DNA of 64,000 bases from Accumulibacter sp003538495 (GTDB lineage: Bacteria > Pseudomonadota > Gammaproteobacteria > Burkholderiales > Rhodocyclaceae): the NCBI RefSeq assembly GCF_029255145.1, contig NZ_JAPUVQ010000113.1:16867-80866 (forward strand). Reading direction: 5' to 3'. Positions 33,075 through 42,031 of this stretch are shown here, one piece after another. The notes beneath the pieces are model-generated. The model saw only the letters and a list, made by a program, of their open reading frames with translations. It searched no databases and was not told where the DNA came from. How positions within the stretch are numbered: position 1 is the first letter of the stretch; every line of letters starts with the position of its first letter. The position numbers and the translations under genes were made by a program.

Positions 33075-34304
33075 ATGAGTTCGTTCAATAGAGACTTGTT
33101 GGCCGCCTGGCGCAACGTTGAACGTCAACGCCGACGAAGTTCCGTTGCCGTGACCGCGGTAGCCTTTGGGGTGGTCGCACTGGTTCTCGCTGGCGGATTC
33201 ATCGACTGGCTGCTCATGGCTCTGCGCGAGTCGACGATCAATGCACAGATCGGGCACGTCCAGGTGATGCGCCCTGGCTATCGAGACAAGGGACTGGGAG
33301 ATCCGTTCAACTATCTCCTTCCAGAAGACTCATCCGAACAAGCGGCGATAGCCGCAATGCCGGAAGTCAAGGCCATGGGCGCCCGGCTGTCGTTCAGCGG
33401 CTTGATCAGCCAGGGGGAAGCGACGGTGGCGTTCATTGGCGACGGCGTCGAGCCCGACAAGGAACGCCTCCTCTCCAGCGCCCTGCACATCACCAGCGGC
33501 GAGGCACTTTCATCGGCAGATACTCGCAGCGTCATCCTGGGAAAGGGACTGGCCGCCAACCTCGGGGTACAGGTGGGAAGCACTGTCGTCCTGATGGCGA
33601 CAACTGCTTCGGGCGGGATCAATGCGGTGGAATGCCGGGTACGAGGTCTCTTCGTTACCGCCTCAAAGGCGTACGACGACGCCGCCCTGCGGGTGCCCAT
33701 CGCGACCGCGCGCAAATTGCTCAAGGTTGCCGGGTCGCATGTCTGGGTCATACTTCTGGACCATACCGAACAGACCTCGGAGGTGCTGGAGAAGCTGCGC
33801 GCGCAGCACGGCGCGGCGGCGCTGGAATTTGTCCCGTGGAATGAGCTGACCGACTACTACAACAAGACCGCCAGCCTGTTCAAGCGGCAGGTAGGAATCA
33901 TCCGGCTGATCATCGGTCTGCTCATCGTGCTGTCCATTTCCAATACGCTGATCATGAACGTCATGGAGCGTCGAGGCGAGATTGGAACCGCGATGGCCCT
34001 GGGCTTGCGACGATCGAACATCCAACGACAGTTTCTCATCGAGGGGGCCGTGCTTGGCCTGCTCGGAGGCGCGATCGGGGCGATCGTCGGCGTGCTGCTT
34101 TCCACGCTGATCAGCTGGATTGGCATTCCGATGCCACCGGCACCGGGAATGGAAAGCGGATACACCGCCGAAATCCTCAATTCCTGGAGTCTGACTGCGG
34201 GCGCTTTCGTCCTGGCGGTCGCGACCAGCGTCATCGCTGGCCTGTATCCTTCGTTCAAGGCGTCACGCATGATCATCGTCGACGCACTGCGGGCCAATCG
34301 ATAG
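33075..34304 (+). CDS. FtsX-type ABC transporter permease, first of a pair
   Basis: A 409-residue permease of the LolC/LolE-MacB superfamily. One helix near residues 24-48 is followed by an extracytoplasmic domain (about 50-270) and three helices near 275-295, 320-345 and 370-395. The coupling segment is NVMERRGEIGTAMALGLRRS. It shares the same architecture with the next gene, so the two probably arose by duplication. Its stop overlaps the next start by one base. No ATPase or substrate-binding gene accompanies the pair here. Lipoprotein handling or export of an envelope component is possible. Confidence 0.85.
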   Translation: MSSFNRDLLAAWRNVERQRRRSSVAVTAVAFGVVALVLAGGFIDWLLMALRESTINAQIGHVQVMRPGYRDKGLGDPFNYLLPEDSSEQAAIAAMPEVKAMGARLSFSGLISQGEATVAFIGDGVEPDKERLLSSALHITSGEALSSADTRSVILGKGLAANLGVQVGSTVVLMATTASGGINAVECRVRGLFVTASKAYDDAALRVPIATARKLLKVAGSHVWVILLDHTEQTSEVLEKLRAQHGAAALEFVPWNELTDYYNKTASLFKRQVGIIRLIIGLLIVLSISNTLIMNVMERRGEIGTAMALGLRRSNIQRQFLIEGAVLGLLGGAIGAIVGVLLSTLISWIGIPMPPAPGMESGYTAEILNSWSLTAGAFVLAVATSVIAGLYPSFKASRMIIVDALRANR

Positions 34305-35539
34305 TGTCTCTTACGCCCGCACGCCTGATGTTCTCGCTCGCTTTTCGAAACATCTTTCGCCAAAAAGTGCGAACGGCGATGACGCTAGCGGCGATCGTCT
34401 TCGGTGTTCTCGGGCTGATTCTGGGCGGCGGGTTTATCCAGGATATGCTGACTCAACTCGCCGAAACGATCATCCATTCGCAGTCCGGCCACATTCAGAT
34501 CAACCGCAAGGGCTTCTTCGAAAGCGGGTCACGCTCACCAGAGAAGTTCCTGATCGATCGTCCAGACGAAGTGCGTACGACAAGCGCTTCATTGCCCGGT
34601 ATCGACGACCAGATGGCGCGCATCAGCTTTTCCGGGCTACTCAACAACGGCAAGACCGATAAGTCAGTCCTGGGTGAGGGCATAGAGCCCGACCGCGAAA
34701 CCAGGCTCGGAAGCCTTCTACGAATTATCGCTGGGAGACAACTGACCAATGATGACCGTTACGGAGCGCTGGTCGGCGAAGGTATAGCCACCAGCCTGAA
34801 ACTTGAGCCGGGCAGCCGCGTAACGCTGGTCGCCAATTCGACCGAAGGCGCCTTGAACACCGTGGAACTGGAAGTGGTCGGCGTGTTCCAGAGCTTCTCG
34901 AAGGAGTTCGACGCCAGCGCCGTGCGGATTCCCCTGGCTGCGGCGCAGGAACTGCTGGCCAGTGCTGGCGTGAACACGATCGTTGTCTCGCTGCAGCGGA
35001 CTTCCGACACGGACCGCACCGTAAACTCGCTTCGGCAGTTGCTTGACCCCGACGACTACGAAGTCAGGGCGTGGTACCAGATCAACGACTTCTACGAGAA
35101 GGCCGTCGCGCTCTACGAGCGGCAGTTCAGCGTGCTGATCCTGATCATTCTGGTCACGGTGCTGCTGAGTGTGGCCAACAGTGTCAACATGAGCGTCTCC
35201 GAGCGTGTGGGGGAATTCGGCACGATGATGGCCGTCGGCAACAGGCCCGGACAGATATTTCGCCTGATTGTCGTGGAGAATGTCCTCTTGGGAGCGTCTG
35301 GCGCAGCGATCGGCGCAGCTCTCGGCGTGCTGATGGCTCTGGCAATTTCTGCCGTCGGCGTTCCGATGCCGCCGCCACCCAACGCCAACCTCGGCTACAC
35401 GGCTCACGTGGCGATCGTACCGTCACAAATCGCACTGGCCTTCGCGGTTGGATTCCTGGCTACAGTCCTGGCTTCCTTGTTCCCGGCGTTCCGCGTTGCC
35501 CGGATCCCCGTGGTCGAAGCCCTCCGACAGAACGTGTGA
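34304..35539 (+). CDS. FtsX-type ABC transporter permease, second of a pair
   Basis: A 411-residue paralogue of the preceding permease with the same helix and domain order. ISFSGLLNNGKTDKSVLGEG and VSERVGEFGTMMAVGNRPGQ match equivalent positions of its partner. The start is a GTG sharing one base with the upstream TAG; an ATG 24 nt later (MFSLAFRN) is an alternative. A permease heterodimer needs a LolD/MacB-type ATPase, which might be encoded elsewhere. After its stop at 35539 about 195 bp separate it from the convergent MFS gene. Confidence 0.85.
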   Translation: MSLTPARLMFSLAFRNIFRQKVRTAMTLAAIVFGVLGLILGGGFIQDMLTQLAETIIHSQSGHIQINRKGFFESGSRSPEKFLIDRPDEVRTTSASLPGIDDQMARISFSGLLNNGKTDKSVLGEGIEPDRETRLGSLLRIIAGRQLTNDDRYGALVGEGIATSLKLEPGSRVTLVANSTEGALNTVELEVVGVFQSFSKEFDASAVRIPLAAAQELLASAGVNTIVVSLQRTSDTDRTVNSLRQLLDPDDYEVRAWYQINDFYEKAVALYERQFSVLILIILVTVLLSVANSVNMSVSERVGEFGTMMAVGNRPGQIFRLIVVENVLLGASGAAIGAALGVLMALAISAVGVPMPPPPNANLGYTAHVAIVPSQIALAFAVGFLATVLASLFPAFRVARIPVVEALRQNV

Positions 35540-35735
35540 GCCGTGCAGCCCCCCGCATGCAACGATCCGTCGCCCGCATCTGTGACGCCACCGCGATTGC
35601 GCGCCGCAAAGCGCTTCAAGGTCGGTCATAGCGACTTCCAGAGTCTAAATCCTCGCCGCCAACTCAGACCCCGGATAGCCGAACCCGGCGCCCGACTGCA
35701 AGAAAGCGGCAGCAACCATTCCTCACGTCCGCGAG

Positions 35736-36941
35736 TCAGAATCCGGCGTCATCGGCGCGCCGCCGTCGGCGGACCGCGAGCACGACGCTGGCCAGGGTGG
35801 TCAGCGCGACGAGTGGCAGGGCAAGGATACTGAGCGTGGTCCAGCCGCCGTCGGTGACCAGCAGACCGGCGGCAAACGAAGTTGCGCCCTGGATGCCGAG
35901 AACGATGAAGTCGTTGCTGCCCTGAATTTTGGCTTTTTCCTCGGGGCGGCAGGCCTCGGTCAGCAGCGTGGTGCCGCCGACGAAAAGGAAGTTCCAGCCA
36001 ACTCCCAGCAGGACCAGCGCCCACCAGAAGTGCATCAGGCTGACGCCGGACAGGGCGATGCCGATGCAGACCAACAGCAGCGCAGCGCCGACCAGCAGGA
36101 CGGTCAGCACACCGTAGCGTTTGATCAGGTCGCCGGTGAAGAACGATGGGGCGAACATGCCGATCACGTGCCACTGCAGAATGAAGGCCGTGTCAGCGAA
36201 TGGCAAACCGCAGATCTCCATCGCCAACGGCGTCGCGGTCATCAGCAGGTTCATCGTCGCGTAGCCGCAGGCAGCGGCAAGAACAGCGACGATCAGCTCC
36301 GGCTGGCGCGCGATCTCCCGGAAGGGCCGGCCAGCCCCCTGCTGTCCGCTGGCCGGCAACGCCGGGATTTCGAGCCGGCTGGCCAGCAGCATCGCCAGCG
36401 CCGCAAAGCCGATCAGCGCAAGATAGCTCGCCAGGTAGGTCGGTTGCAGCAGATTGCGCGTCAGCGTACCGACCTGTGGTCCGATCACGCCGCCGACGAT
36501 GCCCCCGGCCAGGGTCAGCGAAATTGCCTTGCCTCGCCAGTCGGCAGGCGCCGCATCGACCGCTGCAAAGCGGTACTGCTGGCCGAACGCGTTATAGACG
36601 CCGGCCAGAATCGTTCCCAGACAGAGCAGCCAGAAACTGCTTGCATACACCGCAATCGCCGACAACAGCGCACCACCGACCCCGAACGCCGCCCCGAGCA
36701 TGAAGCCGATGCGGCGACCATGATGCTTCATGAACAGCGCTGCGGGAACCGCGGCCAGCGCCGCACCGATGACGTAGGTGGTAATCGGCAAGGTCGCCAG
36801 CCGCTTGTCGGCGGCGAGTTGCAAGCCGAGCAGGCCATTGATCGCCACCAGGGTCACGCCGTTGGTCAGCAGCAGGGCCTGCGCAGCAGCCAGCAGGGCG
36901 ATGTTTTGCCGATACGGCAGCGCGCTCGTCGGCGCGCTCAT
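35736..36941 (-). CDS. Major facilitator superfamily transporter, substrate unknown
   Basis: A 401-residue carrier with about 12 helices. The start MSAPTSALPYRQNIAL at 36941 precedes helix 1; the longer open frame to 37022 runs into mnmA. KHHGRRIGFMLG after helix 2 corresponds to the MFS A-motif (G-x3-D/H-R-x-G-R-R). The rest shows no specificity-determining feature that I recognise. It lies 61 bp downstream of mnmA on the same strand and may share its transcript. Confidence 0.8.
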   Translation of the reverse strand: MSAPTSALPYRQNIALLAAAQALLLTNGVTLVAINGLLGLQLAADKRLATLPITTYVIGAALAAVPAALFMKHHGRRIGFMLGAAFGVGGALLSAIAVYASSFWLLCLGTILAGVYNAFGQQYRFAAVDAAPADWRGKAISLTLAGGIVGGVIGPQVGTLTRNLLQPTYLASYLALIGFAALAMLLASRLEIPALPASGQQGAGRPFREIARQPELIVAVLAAACGYATMNLLMTATPLAMEICGLPFADTAFILQWHVIGMFAPSFFTGDLIKRYGVLTVLLVGAALLLVCIGIALSGVSLMHFWWALVLLGVGWNFLFVGGTTLLTEACRPEEKAKIQGSNDFIVLGIQGATSFAAGLLVTDGGWTTLSILALPLVALTTLASVVLAVRRRRRADDAGF

Positions 36942-37002
36942 CGCTGTCCTGCCTTGTCCGCCAGTTGCCCGCCAGCTACGCCATGAGCAGCGCTTGCCGG
37001 GC

Positions 37003-38103
37003 TCACGCGATAACGCCGCCACCCAGGCAGACGCGGCTTTCGTAGACCACCACCGACTGCCCAGGGGTCACAGCCCACTGTGGCTCGGCAAAGCGGACCA
37101 CACACGAGTCGGCGTCGACGCGTTCGAGCTCGCACGCCGCGTCGGCCTGCCGATAGCGTGTCTTGGCGGTGTACACCCAGTGCGTGTGCGGCCGCTCGCC
37201 GGCGACCCACGACAGATCGGAGGCATTCAGCTCTTCGGCCAGCAGGGCGGGATGCGCGTGCCCCTGGACGACATACAGGACGTTGCTGGCAAGGTCCTTG
37301 CCGGCAACGAACCAGGCGTCGTGGTCGCCGCTGTCGGCGCTCTTGCCCCCCTTCACCCCGCCGATGTGCAAGCCCTTGCGCTGGCCGATGGTGTGGTAGG
37401 CGACGCCATCGTGCTCGCCGAGCAGGCGGTTGTCTTCAAGGCCGCGAATTTCGCCTTTCTGCCGCGGCAGATAGCGCATCAGGAAGTCCTTGAACGGTCG
37501 CTCGCCGATGAAGCAGATGCCGGTCGAATCCTTCTTCAGAGCGACGTGCAGGCCGGCCGCGTCGGCGATCTTGCGGACCTCGCGCTTGTACAGTCCGGCC
37601 AGCGGAAACAGCGCTTTCGACAACTGCTGCTGGTTGAGGCGATGGAGAAAATAGCTCTGATCCTTGGTCCCATCTTCGGCCTTGAGCAACTGGAAAGCAC
37701 CGGCAAATTCGCGTACCCCGGCATAGTGGCCGGTCGCGATGCAGTCCGCGCCGATGCGCAGCGCGTGCTCTAGAAAAGCGCTGAACTTGATCTCCGAGTT
37801 GCACAGCACGTCCGGGTTTGGCGTTCGCCCGGCCTGATATTCCTTCAGGAAGTGTGCAAAGACACGCTCCTTGTATTCGGCGGCGAAGTTTACTACCTCG
37901 ACGTCGATGCCGATGACGTCGGCAACGCTGATGACGTCGACCAGATCCTGTCGTGCCGAGCAGTACTCGTCGCTGTCGTCGTCCTCCCAGTTCTTCATGA
38001 ACAGCCCGAGCACACGCCAGCCCTGTTGCTTGAGCAGCAGTGCCGCCACTGCCGAATCGACGCCGCCAGACAAGCCGACGACCACCGTCTTTGCCTCATT
38101 CAT
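37003..38103 (-). CDS. mnmA: tRNA-specific 2-thiouridylase
   Basis: Installs the 2-thio group at U34 of tRNA Lys, Glu and Gln. The 366-residue protein has the PP-loop GLSGGVDSAVA (residues 11-21). The two catalytic cysteines sit in NPDVLCNSEIKF and STGICFIGERPF, with the tRNA-contacting KNWEDDD segment near residue 37. The start at 38103 (MNEAKTV) fits the family; an in-frame ATG 27 bp upstream is less likely. It is the third gene of a nudJ-like, secreted-protein, mnmA unit. Confidence 0.96.
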   Translation of the reverse strand: MNEAKTVVVGLSGGVDSAVAALLLKQQGWRVLGLFMKNWEDDDSDEYCSARQDLVDVISVADVIGIDVEVVNFAAEYKERVFAHFLKEYQAGRTPNPDVLCNSEIKFSAFLEHALRIGADCIATGHYAGVREFAGAFQLLKAEDGTKDQSYFLHRLNQQQLSKALFPLAGLYKREVRKIADAAGLHVALKKDSTGICFIGERPFKDFLMRYLPRQKGEIRGLEDNRLLGEHDGVAYHTIGQRKGLHIGGVKGGKSADSGDHDAWFVAGKDLASNVLYVVQGHAHPALLAEELNASDLSWVAGERPHTHWVYTAKTRYRQADAACELERVDADSCVVRFAEPQWAVTPGQSVVVYESRVCLGGGVIA

Positions 38104-38123
38104 TTTCTTGCCCTTGCTCGCGA

Positions 38124-38804
38124 TCACCATCCCGGTCGTGCGCCGGGGCTGCCCGCGGCAGCCTCCGCGCGCCTGTTGTTCTCGTCACCCGCCGGTTGGC
38201 TTTCACCGGCTTCCTGGCTTTCACCGGCTTCTTGGTCTGCACTCGTTTCGTCGCCGCCTGCCAACCACCTCGGCAGCGCAATAACCACCGCCGGCTGGCC
38301 ATTGTCGCGAAACCAGCTGTCGACGACGTAGTAACGTGTCGACGCGGCCGCCTGCCCTCCCCGACCAATTTCCTCGATTTGCGCCGAATGGTGCACCGAC
38401 AGGTGGTGCACACGGTACTCCGGGTCAAGGACGCGGTGAAACCGAAGCCAGCCACGGCTTTCCAGCAAGCGCAACAGACGGGTGGTAGTGGTCGAATGGT
38501 CGATACAGTCCATCCGCCCATCGACGCCAGCATCCTCCGTATTGCCGCCGCGGTCGGCCGCAATCGGCGTCTGCTGGCCGGCCCAGCCGAGCAGCCAGCC
38601 AATCACCAGCGACAAACGCTGGCGCTCGTCTGCCGCGGCCCGTGCGGCGCCCAGGAAAGCCCGGACTTGCTGCAGCTGGCGATCGCTATAGATGACCTCG
38701 GCGCTGGTCAGACACCCATAGTTGTAACAGACGCTGACCGCCTCGGCGCCGCGCACCGGCGCCGCGCCGACCAACAGCAGCGCCAGCAGCCACCCTACTG
38801 GCAA
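38124..38804 (-). CDS. Secreted protein with CYNYGC and DCIDHS motifs, unknown function
   Basis: A 226-residue protein. A signal peptide ends near residue 20 (APVRGA). The mature part has CYNYGC (about 26-31), DCIDHSTTTTRLL (about 99-111) and RVHHLSVHHSAQIEEI (about 130-145). Cys, His and Asp in these blocks could form a cysteine-protease or transglutaminase-like centre, but I cannot confirm this. The C-terminal 40 residues are Glu/Gly/Ala-rich and include a duplicated AGESQ unit. It overlaps the Nudix gene by 10 bp and precedes mnmA by 20 bp. I recognise no named family. Confidence 0.65.
   Translation of the reverse strand: MPVGWLLALLLVGAAPVRGAEAVSVCYNYGCLTSAEVIYSDRQLQQVRAFLGAARAAADERQRLSLVIGWLLGWAGQQTPIAADRGGNTEDAGVDGRMDCIDHSTTTTRLLRLLESRGWLRFHRVLDPEYRVHHLSVHHSAQIEEIGRGGQAAASTRYYVVDSWFRDNGQPAVVIALPRWLAGGDETSADQEAGESQEAGESQPAGDENNRRAEAAAGSPGARPGW
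38198..38233. repeat. In-frame 18-bp tandem repeat in the secreted-protein gene
   Basis: GGCTTTCACCGGCTTCCT is followed by GGCTTTCACCGGCTTCTT, 17 of 18 identical. It encodes the repeated EAGESQ-type unit in the C-terminal low-complexity tail. Confidence 0.8.
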
Positions 38805-39241
38805 TGGGTCAATAGATCCAGCGGATAGCGCCGGCCGGCCTGCCAGTCGTCGACGCAGCGCATCACCAGCGGGCTTCGATGGTGCTCCCGCAGTGCCCGA
38901 ATCTCTTCAATCGTCAGCCAGTGCGCCGCCATAATGCCTCTGTCAAGCGCCCGCCCGGGATCGTGCGCACGGATCTCGCCACCGAAGGCAAAGCGCAGGT
39001 AGGTCACGTCCCGGGCCTCGTTGCGGCAGTTGTAGATGCCGATCAGGTACTGCGGCTCCAGGATATGGGCCGTTTCTTCGAGCGTTTCCCGAATCACCGC
39101 TTCGATCAATGACTCGCGGCATTCGAGATGGCCGGCCGGCTGGTTGTAGCAGATACCGTAATCGGTTTGCTCTTCAACGAGCAGAAAGCGGCCATCGCGC
39201 TCGAGCACGGCCGCGACAGTGACATTCGGTTTCCAGACCAT
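38795..39241 (-). CDS. Nudix hydrolase, NudJ-like
   Basis: A 148-residue pyrophosphohydrolase. The Nudix box is intact: GHLECRESLIEAVIRETLEE near residue 38. PNVTVAAVLERDGRFLLVEE starts the fold and the flanking QPAGH is typical of the NudJ (YmfB) group, which hydrolyses thiamine and nucleoside diphosphates/triphosphates. The ATG at 39241 was chosen by fit; the upstream open frame to 39376 runs toward ilvE. It is the first gene of the unit leading to mnmA, an arrangement (nudJ-mnmA) also known in E. coli. Confidence 0.9.
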   Translation of the reverse strand: MVWKPNVTVAAVLERDGRFLLVEEQTDYGICYNQPAGHLECRESLIEAVIRETLEETAHILEPQYLIGIYNCRNEARDVTYLRFAFGGEIRAHDPGRALDRGIMAAHWLTIEEIRALREHHRSPLVMRCVDDWQAGRRYPLDLLTHCQ

Positions 39242-39273
39242 TCGAGGAGCCTTGTGACCAGGGCAAAGGCGCC

Positions 39274-39279
39274 ATTTTA
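39274..39279 (-). promoter_or_regulatory. -10 element of the nudJ-mnmA unit
   Basis: TAAAAT on the minus strand, 32 nt before the ATG at 39241. Confidence 0.35.
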
Positions 39280-39304
39280 CCGCCAACCGGCGGCCGAAAT
39301 CGGC

Positions 39305-39310
39305 TAGAAT
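39305..39310 (+). promoter_or_regulatory. -10 element upstream of ilvE
   Basis: TAGAAT within CGGCTAGAAT, 37 nt before the ATG at 39348. It is another instance of the recurrent GCTANAAT pattern. Confidence 0.4.
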
Positions 39311-39347
39311 TTCCGCTTCAGGATTTCCCGCAAAGAGAGAGCAGACA

Positions 39348-40268
39348 ATGTCCATGGCGGATCGCGACGGATTCATCTGGTACGACGGTCAACTGGTGCC
39401 GTGGCGCCAGGCGACCACGCACGTACTGACTCATACCCTGCACTATGGAATGGGTGTATTCGAGGGCATCCGCGCCTACAAAGCCCAACAGGGAACCGCC
39501 ATTTTCCGTCTGGAGGACCACACCGACCGGCTCTTCAACTCGGCGTACATCTTCCAGATGAAGATGCCTTACGACAAGGAAACGCTGCTCGACGCGCAGA
39601 AGGAAGTGGTTCGCGCCAACCAGCTCGAATCCTGCTACATCCGGCCGATCGTTTTCTACGGTTCGGAAGCGATGGGTATCGCCGCCACCGGGGTCAGTAC
39701 GCATGTGGCCATCGCCGCTTGGCCGTGGGGCGCCTATCTGGGCGCCGAGGGGATGGAGAAAGGGATCCGGGTCAAGACCTCGTCGTTCACCCGTCATCAC
39801 GTAAACATCAACATGTGCCGCTCGAAATCGGTCGGTACGTACACCAACTCGATCCTCGCCCACCAGGAAGTCGCCCACGACGGCTATGACGAAGCATTGC
39901 TGCTCGACGTCGACGGCTACGTCGCCGAGGGTGCCGGCGAAAACGTCTTCATCGTCAAGCACGGCAAGCTGTACACCCCCGATCTGACGTCGTGCCTGGA
40001 GGGCATCACCCGCGCCTCGGTCCTGCAGCTGGCCGACGAACTGGGCATCCAGGTGATCGAAAAGCGGATCACACGCGACGAAATCTATTGTGCCGACGAG
40101 GCCTTCTTTACCGGCACCGCCGCCGAGGTCACGCCGATTCGCGAACTCGACAACCGTCAGGTTGGCGCCGGCCACCGTGGCCCGATCACCAGCCAACTGC
40201 AGAGCCTGTTCTTCGACTGCGTGAACGGCCGGGTGCCGGCGTATGCCCATTGGCTCGCGTACGTCTAA
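39348..40268 (+). CDS. ilvE: Branched-chain amino acid aminotransferase
   Basis: Fold-type IV PLP enzyme that makes and degrades valine, leucine and isoleucine. The 306-residue sequence has HYGMGVFEGIRAY near residue 38 (substrate loop), the lysine in CRSKSVGTYTNS near residue 160, and EGAGENVFIV near residue 194. Length equals E. coli IlvE (309). A CAAAGAGAG ribosome-binding site lies before the ATG. It diverges from the nudJ unit and leads a run of same-direction genes ending with algC. Confidence 0.95.
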   Translation: MSMADRDGFIWYDGQLVPWRQATTHVLTHTLHYGMGVFEGIRAYKAQQGTAIFRLEDHTDRLFNSAYIFQMKMPYDKETLLDAQKEVVRANQLESCYIRPIVFYGSEAMGIAATGVSTHVAIAAWPWGAYLGAEGMEKGIRVKTSSFTRHHVNINMCRSKSVGTYTNSILAHQEVAHDGYDEALLLDVDGYVAEGAGENVFIVKHGKLYTPDLTSCLEGITRASVLQLADELGIQVIEKRITRDEIYCADEAFFTGTAAEVTPIRELDNRQVGAGHRGPITSQLQSLFFDCVNGRVPAYAHWLAYV

Positions 40269-40307
40269 GCGCGTCGCCTGCGCCCCCCAGCTTGCAAGGT
40301 TGCCACC

Positions 40308-40505
40308 ATGTCACAGACCACTCCGCAGCAGCCCATCGAGATTACCGCCAAGGACCTGCCCCTGCATTGCCCGACCGGCGACGCACCGCTGTGGGCAAGG
40401 CACCCGCGCGTATTTCTCGAGATCGCGCGCACCGGCGAGGCGATCTGCCCGTACTGCAGTGCCCACTACGTCCTCAAGGGTGAACTCCCGAAGGGACACC
40501 ACTGA
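40308..40505 (+). CDS. Zinc-finger CHCC-domain protein
   Basis: A 65-residue protein related to the mitochondrial complex I subunit NDUFS6. The metal ligands are the Cys in LHCPTGD, the His in RHPRVFL and CPYC near residue 50. Function in bacteria is unknown. It lies 39 bp after ilvE and 55 bp before waaF, which is the usual betaproteobacterial arrangement. Confidence 0.88.
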   Translation: MSQTTPQQPIEITAKDLPLHCPTGDAPLWARHPRVFLEIARTGEAICPYCSAHYVLKGELPKGHH

Positions 40506-40560
40506 GGGGCGGCGGCTACCCGCCTCGGGTAGACCAGCCTAGCCAGATCACCAAGCGCTG

Positions 40561-41574
40561 ATGAAGGCTCTGATCGTCGCCCCGTCGTGGATCGGCGACA
40601 CAGTTCTGGCGCAACCACTGTTCATGCGCCTGCACCAGCGCACACCCGGCCTGCGGCTCGACGCCCTCGCGCCACGCTGGGTGGCGCCCGTACTGGAACG
40701 GATGCCGGAAATCGCGCAGGTCGTCGACAGCCCCTTCGCGCACGGCGAGCTGTCGCTGAAGACGCGTCACCGTCTTGCTCGCCAACTGGCTGAGGGCGGC
40801 TACCAGCGCGCTTACGTGCTGCCCAATTCGCTCAAGTCGGCACTGGTCCCCTTCTTTGCCGACATTCCGGAACGGATCGGCTTCGTCGGCGAGAAGCGCT
40901 ATGGTCTGATCAACCGTCGGCATACGCTGGACAAGGCGCGGCTGCCGCAGATGGCCGAACGCTTCGCCCAACTCGCCGAGTCCGCCGGCGATCCACTGCC
41001 GCGACCCCTGCCGCTGCCCTCGCTGAACTCGAGCAGCGCACAACGCAGCGCGACGCTGGCGTCGCTCGGCGTCGATCTCCCGGGGAAACTGGCCATTTTT
41101 TGCCCGGGCGCCGAGTACGGTCCAGCCAAGCGCTGGCCGGCGCGCCATTTTGCGACCCTGGCCGATGCGCTGGCCGAGCGCGGTTACGCCGTCTGGCTGC
41201 TGGGATCGGCCAAGGACCGGCCGATCGCCGAGCAGATCGCCGGCCAGACCCGCCAGACCCGGCCGCGCAACCTCTGCGGCAGCACCTCGCTGGCGCAGGC
41301 GATCGACGTGCTGGCCGCCGCGACCTTCGTGGTCTGCAATGACTCCGGGCTGATGCACGTCGCCGCGGCGCTCGGCAGACCGCTGGTCGCCGTTTATGGC
41401 TCGTCGTCGCCTGCCTTTACTCCGCCGCTGTCGGAACACGCGCAGGTCCTCAGCCTCAAGCTCGAGTGCAGCCCGTGCTTCAAGCGCGAATGTCCGCTGG
41501 GTCATCTCGACTGTCTGAACAAGCTCGATCCGCAACGGGTACTGAATGCCTGCCTGGCCGGCAGCAGCGCATGA
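40561..41574 (+). CDS. waaF: Lipopolysaccharide heptosyltransferase II
   Basis: Adds the second heptose to the lipopolysaccharide inner core at the cytoplasmic face. The 337-residue GT9 protein begins MKALIVAPSWIGDTV. It has CPGAEYGPAKRWPARHFATL near residue 180 (nucleotide-sugar loop), NDSGLMHVAAALGRP near residue 260 and the Cys-rich CSPCFKRECPLGHLDC near the end. Length and motifs are typical of WaaF. The following NTF2-like gene starts 7 bp after its stop. Confidence 0.95.
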   Translation: MKALIVAPSWIGDTVLAQPLFMRLHQRTPGLRLDALAPRWVAPVLERMPEIAQVVDSPFAHGELSLKTRHRLARQLAEGGYQRAYVLPNSLKSALVPFFADIPERIGFVGEKRYGLINRRHTLDKARLPQMAERFAQLAESAGDPLPRPLPLPSLNSSSAQRSATLASLGVDLPGKLAIFCPGAEYGPAKRWPARHFATLADALAERGYAVWLLGSAKDRPIAEQIAGQTRQTRPRNLCGSTSLAQAIDVLAAATFVVCNDSGLMHVAAALGRPLVAVYGSSSPAFTPPLSEHAQVLSLKLECSPCFKRECPLGHLDCLNKLDPQRVLNACLAGSSA

Positions 41575-41581
41575 GCCGCTC

Positions 41582-42031
41582 ATGAACCCGATCTTCGCCA
41601 GCCCGCAGGAAGTCGAAGCGGCTTTCTACGAGGCCATCGCGCGCGCCGATCTGGTCGCGCTGATGAGCGTCTGGGCCGACGACGAAGAAATCGTCTGCAT
41701 TCATCCGACCGGCCAGCGCCTGAGCGGTCCGGCAGCGATTCGCGACAGCTGGCGCGGCATTTTCGCCAATAATCCGCGCCTCAAGGTCCGCCTGTCACGC
41801 GTCACGCGCTGGAACAGCATGCTGCTGGCAGTGCACAACGTCGTCGAGACGCTGTACATCGGCGACGAGGAAAAAGCGCACGGCCCGATGCTGGCCACCA
41901 ACGTCTTTCAGCGGGGCGCCAGCGGCTGGCGACTGCTCGCGCACCATTCCTCGACGGCGGCCGACCGCGACTTGGCCGAAAAGCGGGTCGCCGGCGAGCG
42001 CGAAGGCACGGTGCCGCGGACCCTGCATTGA
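41582..42031 (+). CDS. NTF2-like (SnoaL/DUF4440-type) protein
   Basis: A 149-residue cone-fold protein. ALMSVWADDEEIVCIHPTG and GPAAIRDSWRGIF are the usual first helices and strand, and WRLLAHHSS near residue 120 closes the sheet. Such proteins bind small ligands or act as minor enzymes; no specific function can be assigned. The ATG at 41582 is preferred; the frame's earlier start lies in waaF. The stop overlaps the start of the YheT-like gene (TTGA). Confidence 0.8.
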   Translation: MNPIFASPQEVEAAFYEAIARADLVALMSVWADDEEIVCIHPTGQRLSGPAAIRDSWRGIFANNPRLKVRLSRVTRWNSMLLAVHNVVETLYIGDEEKAHGPMLATNVFQRGASGWRLLAHHSSTAADRDLAEKRVAGEREGTVPRTLH

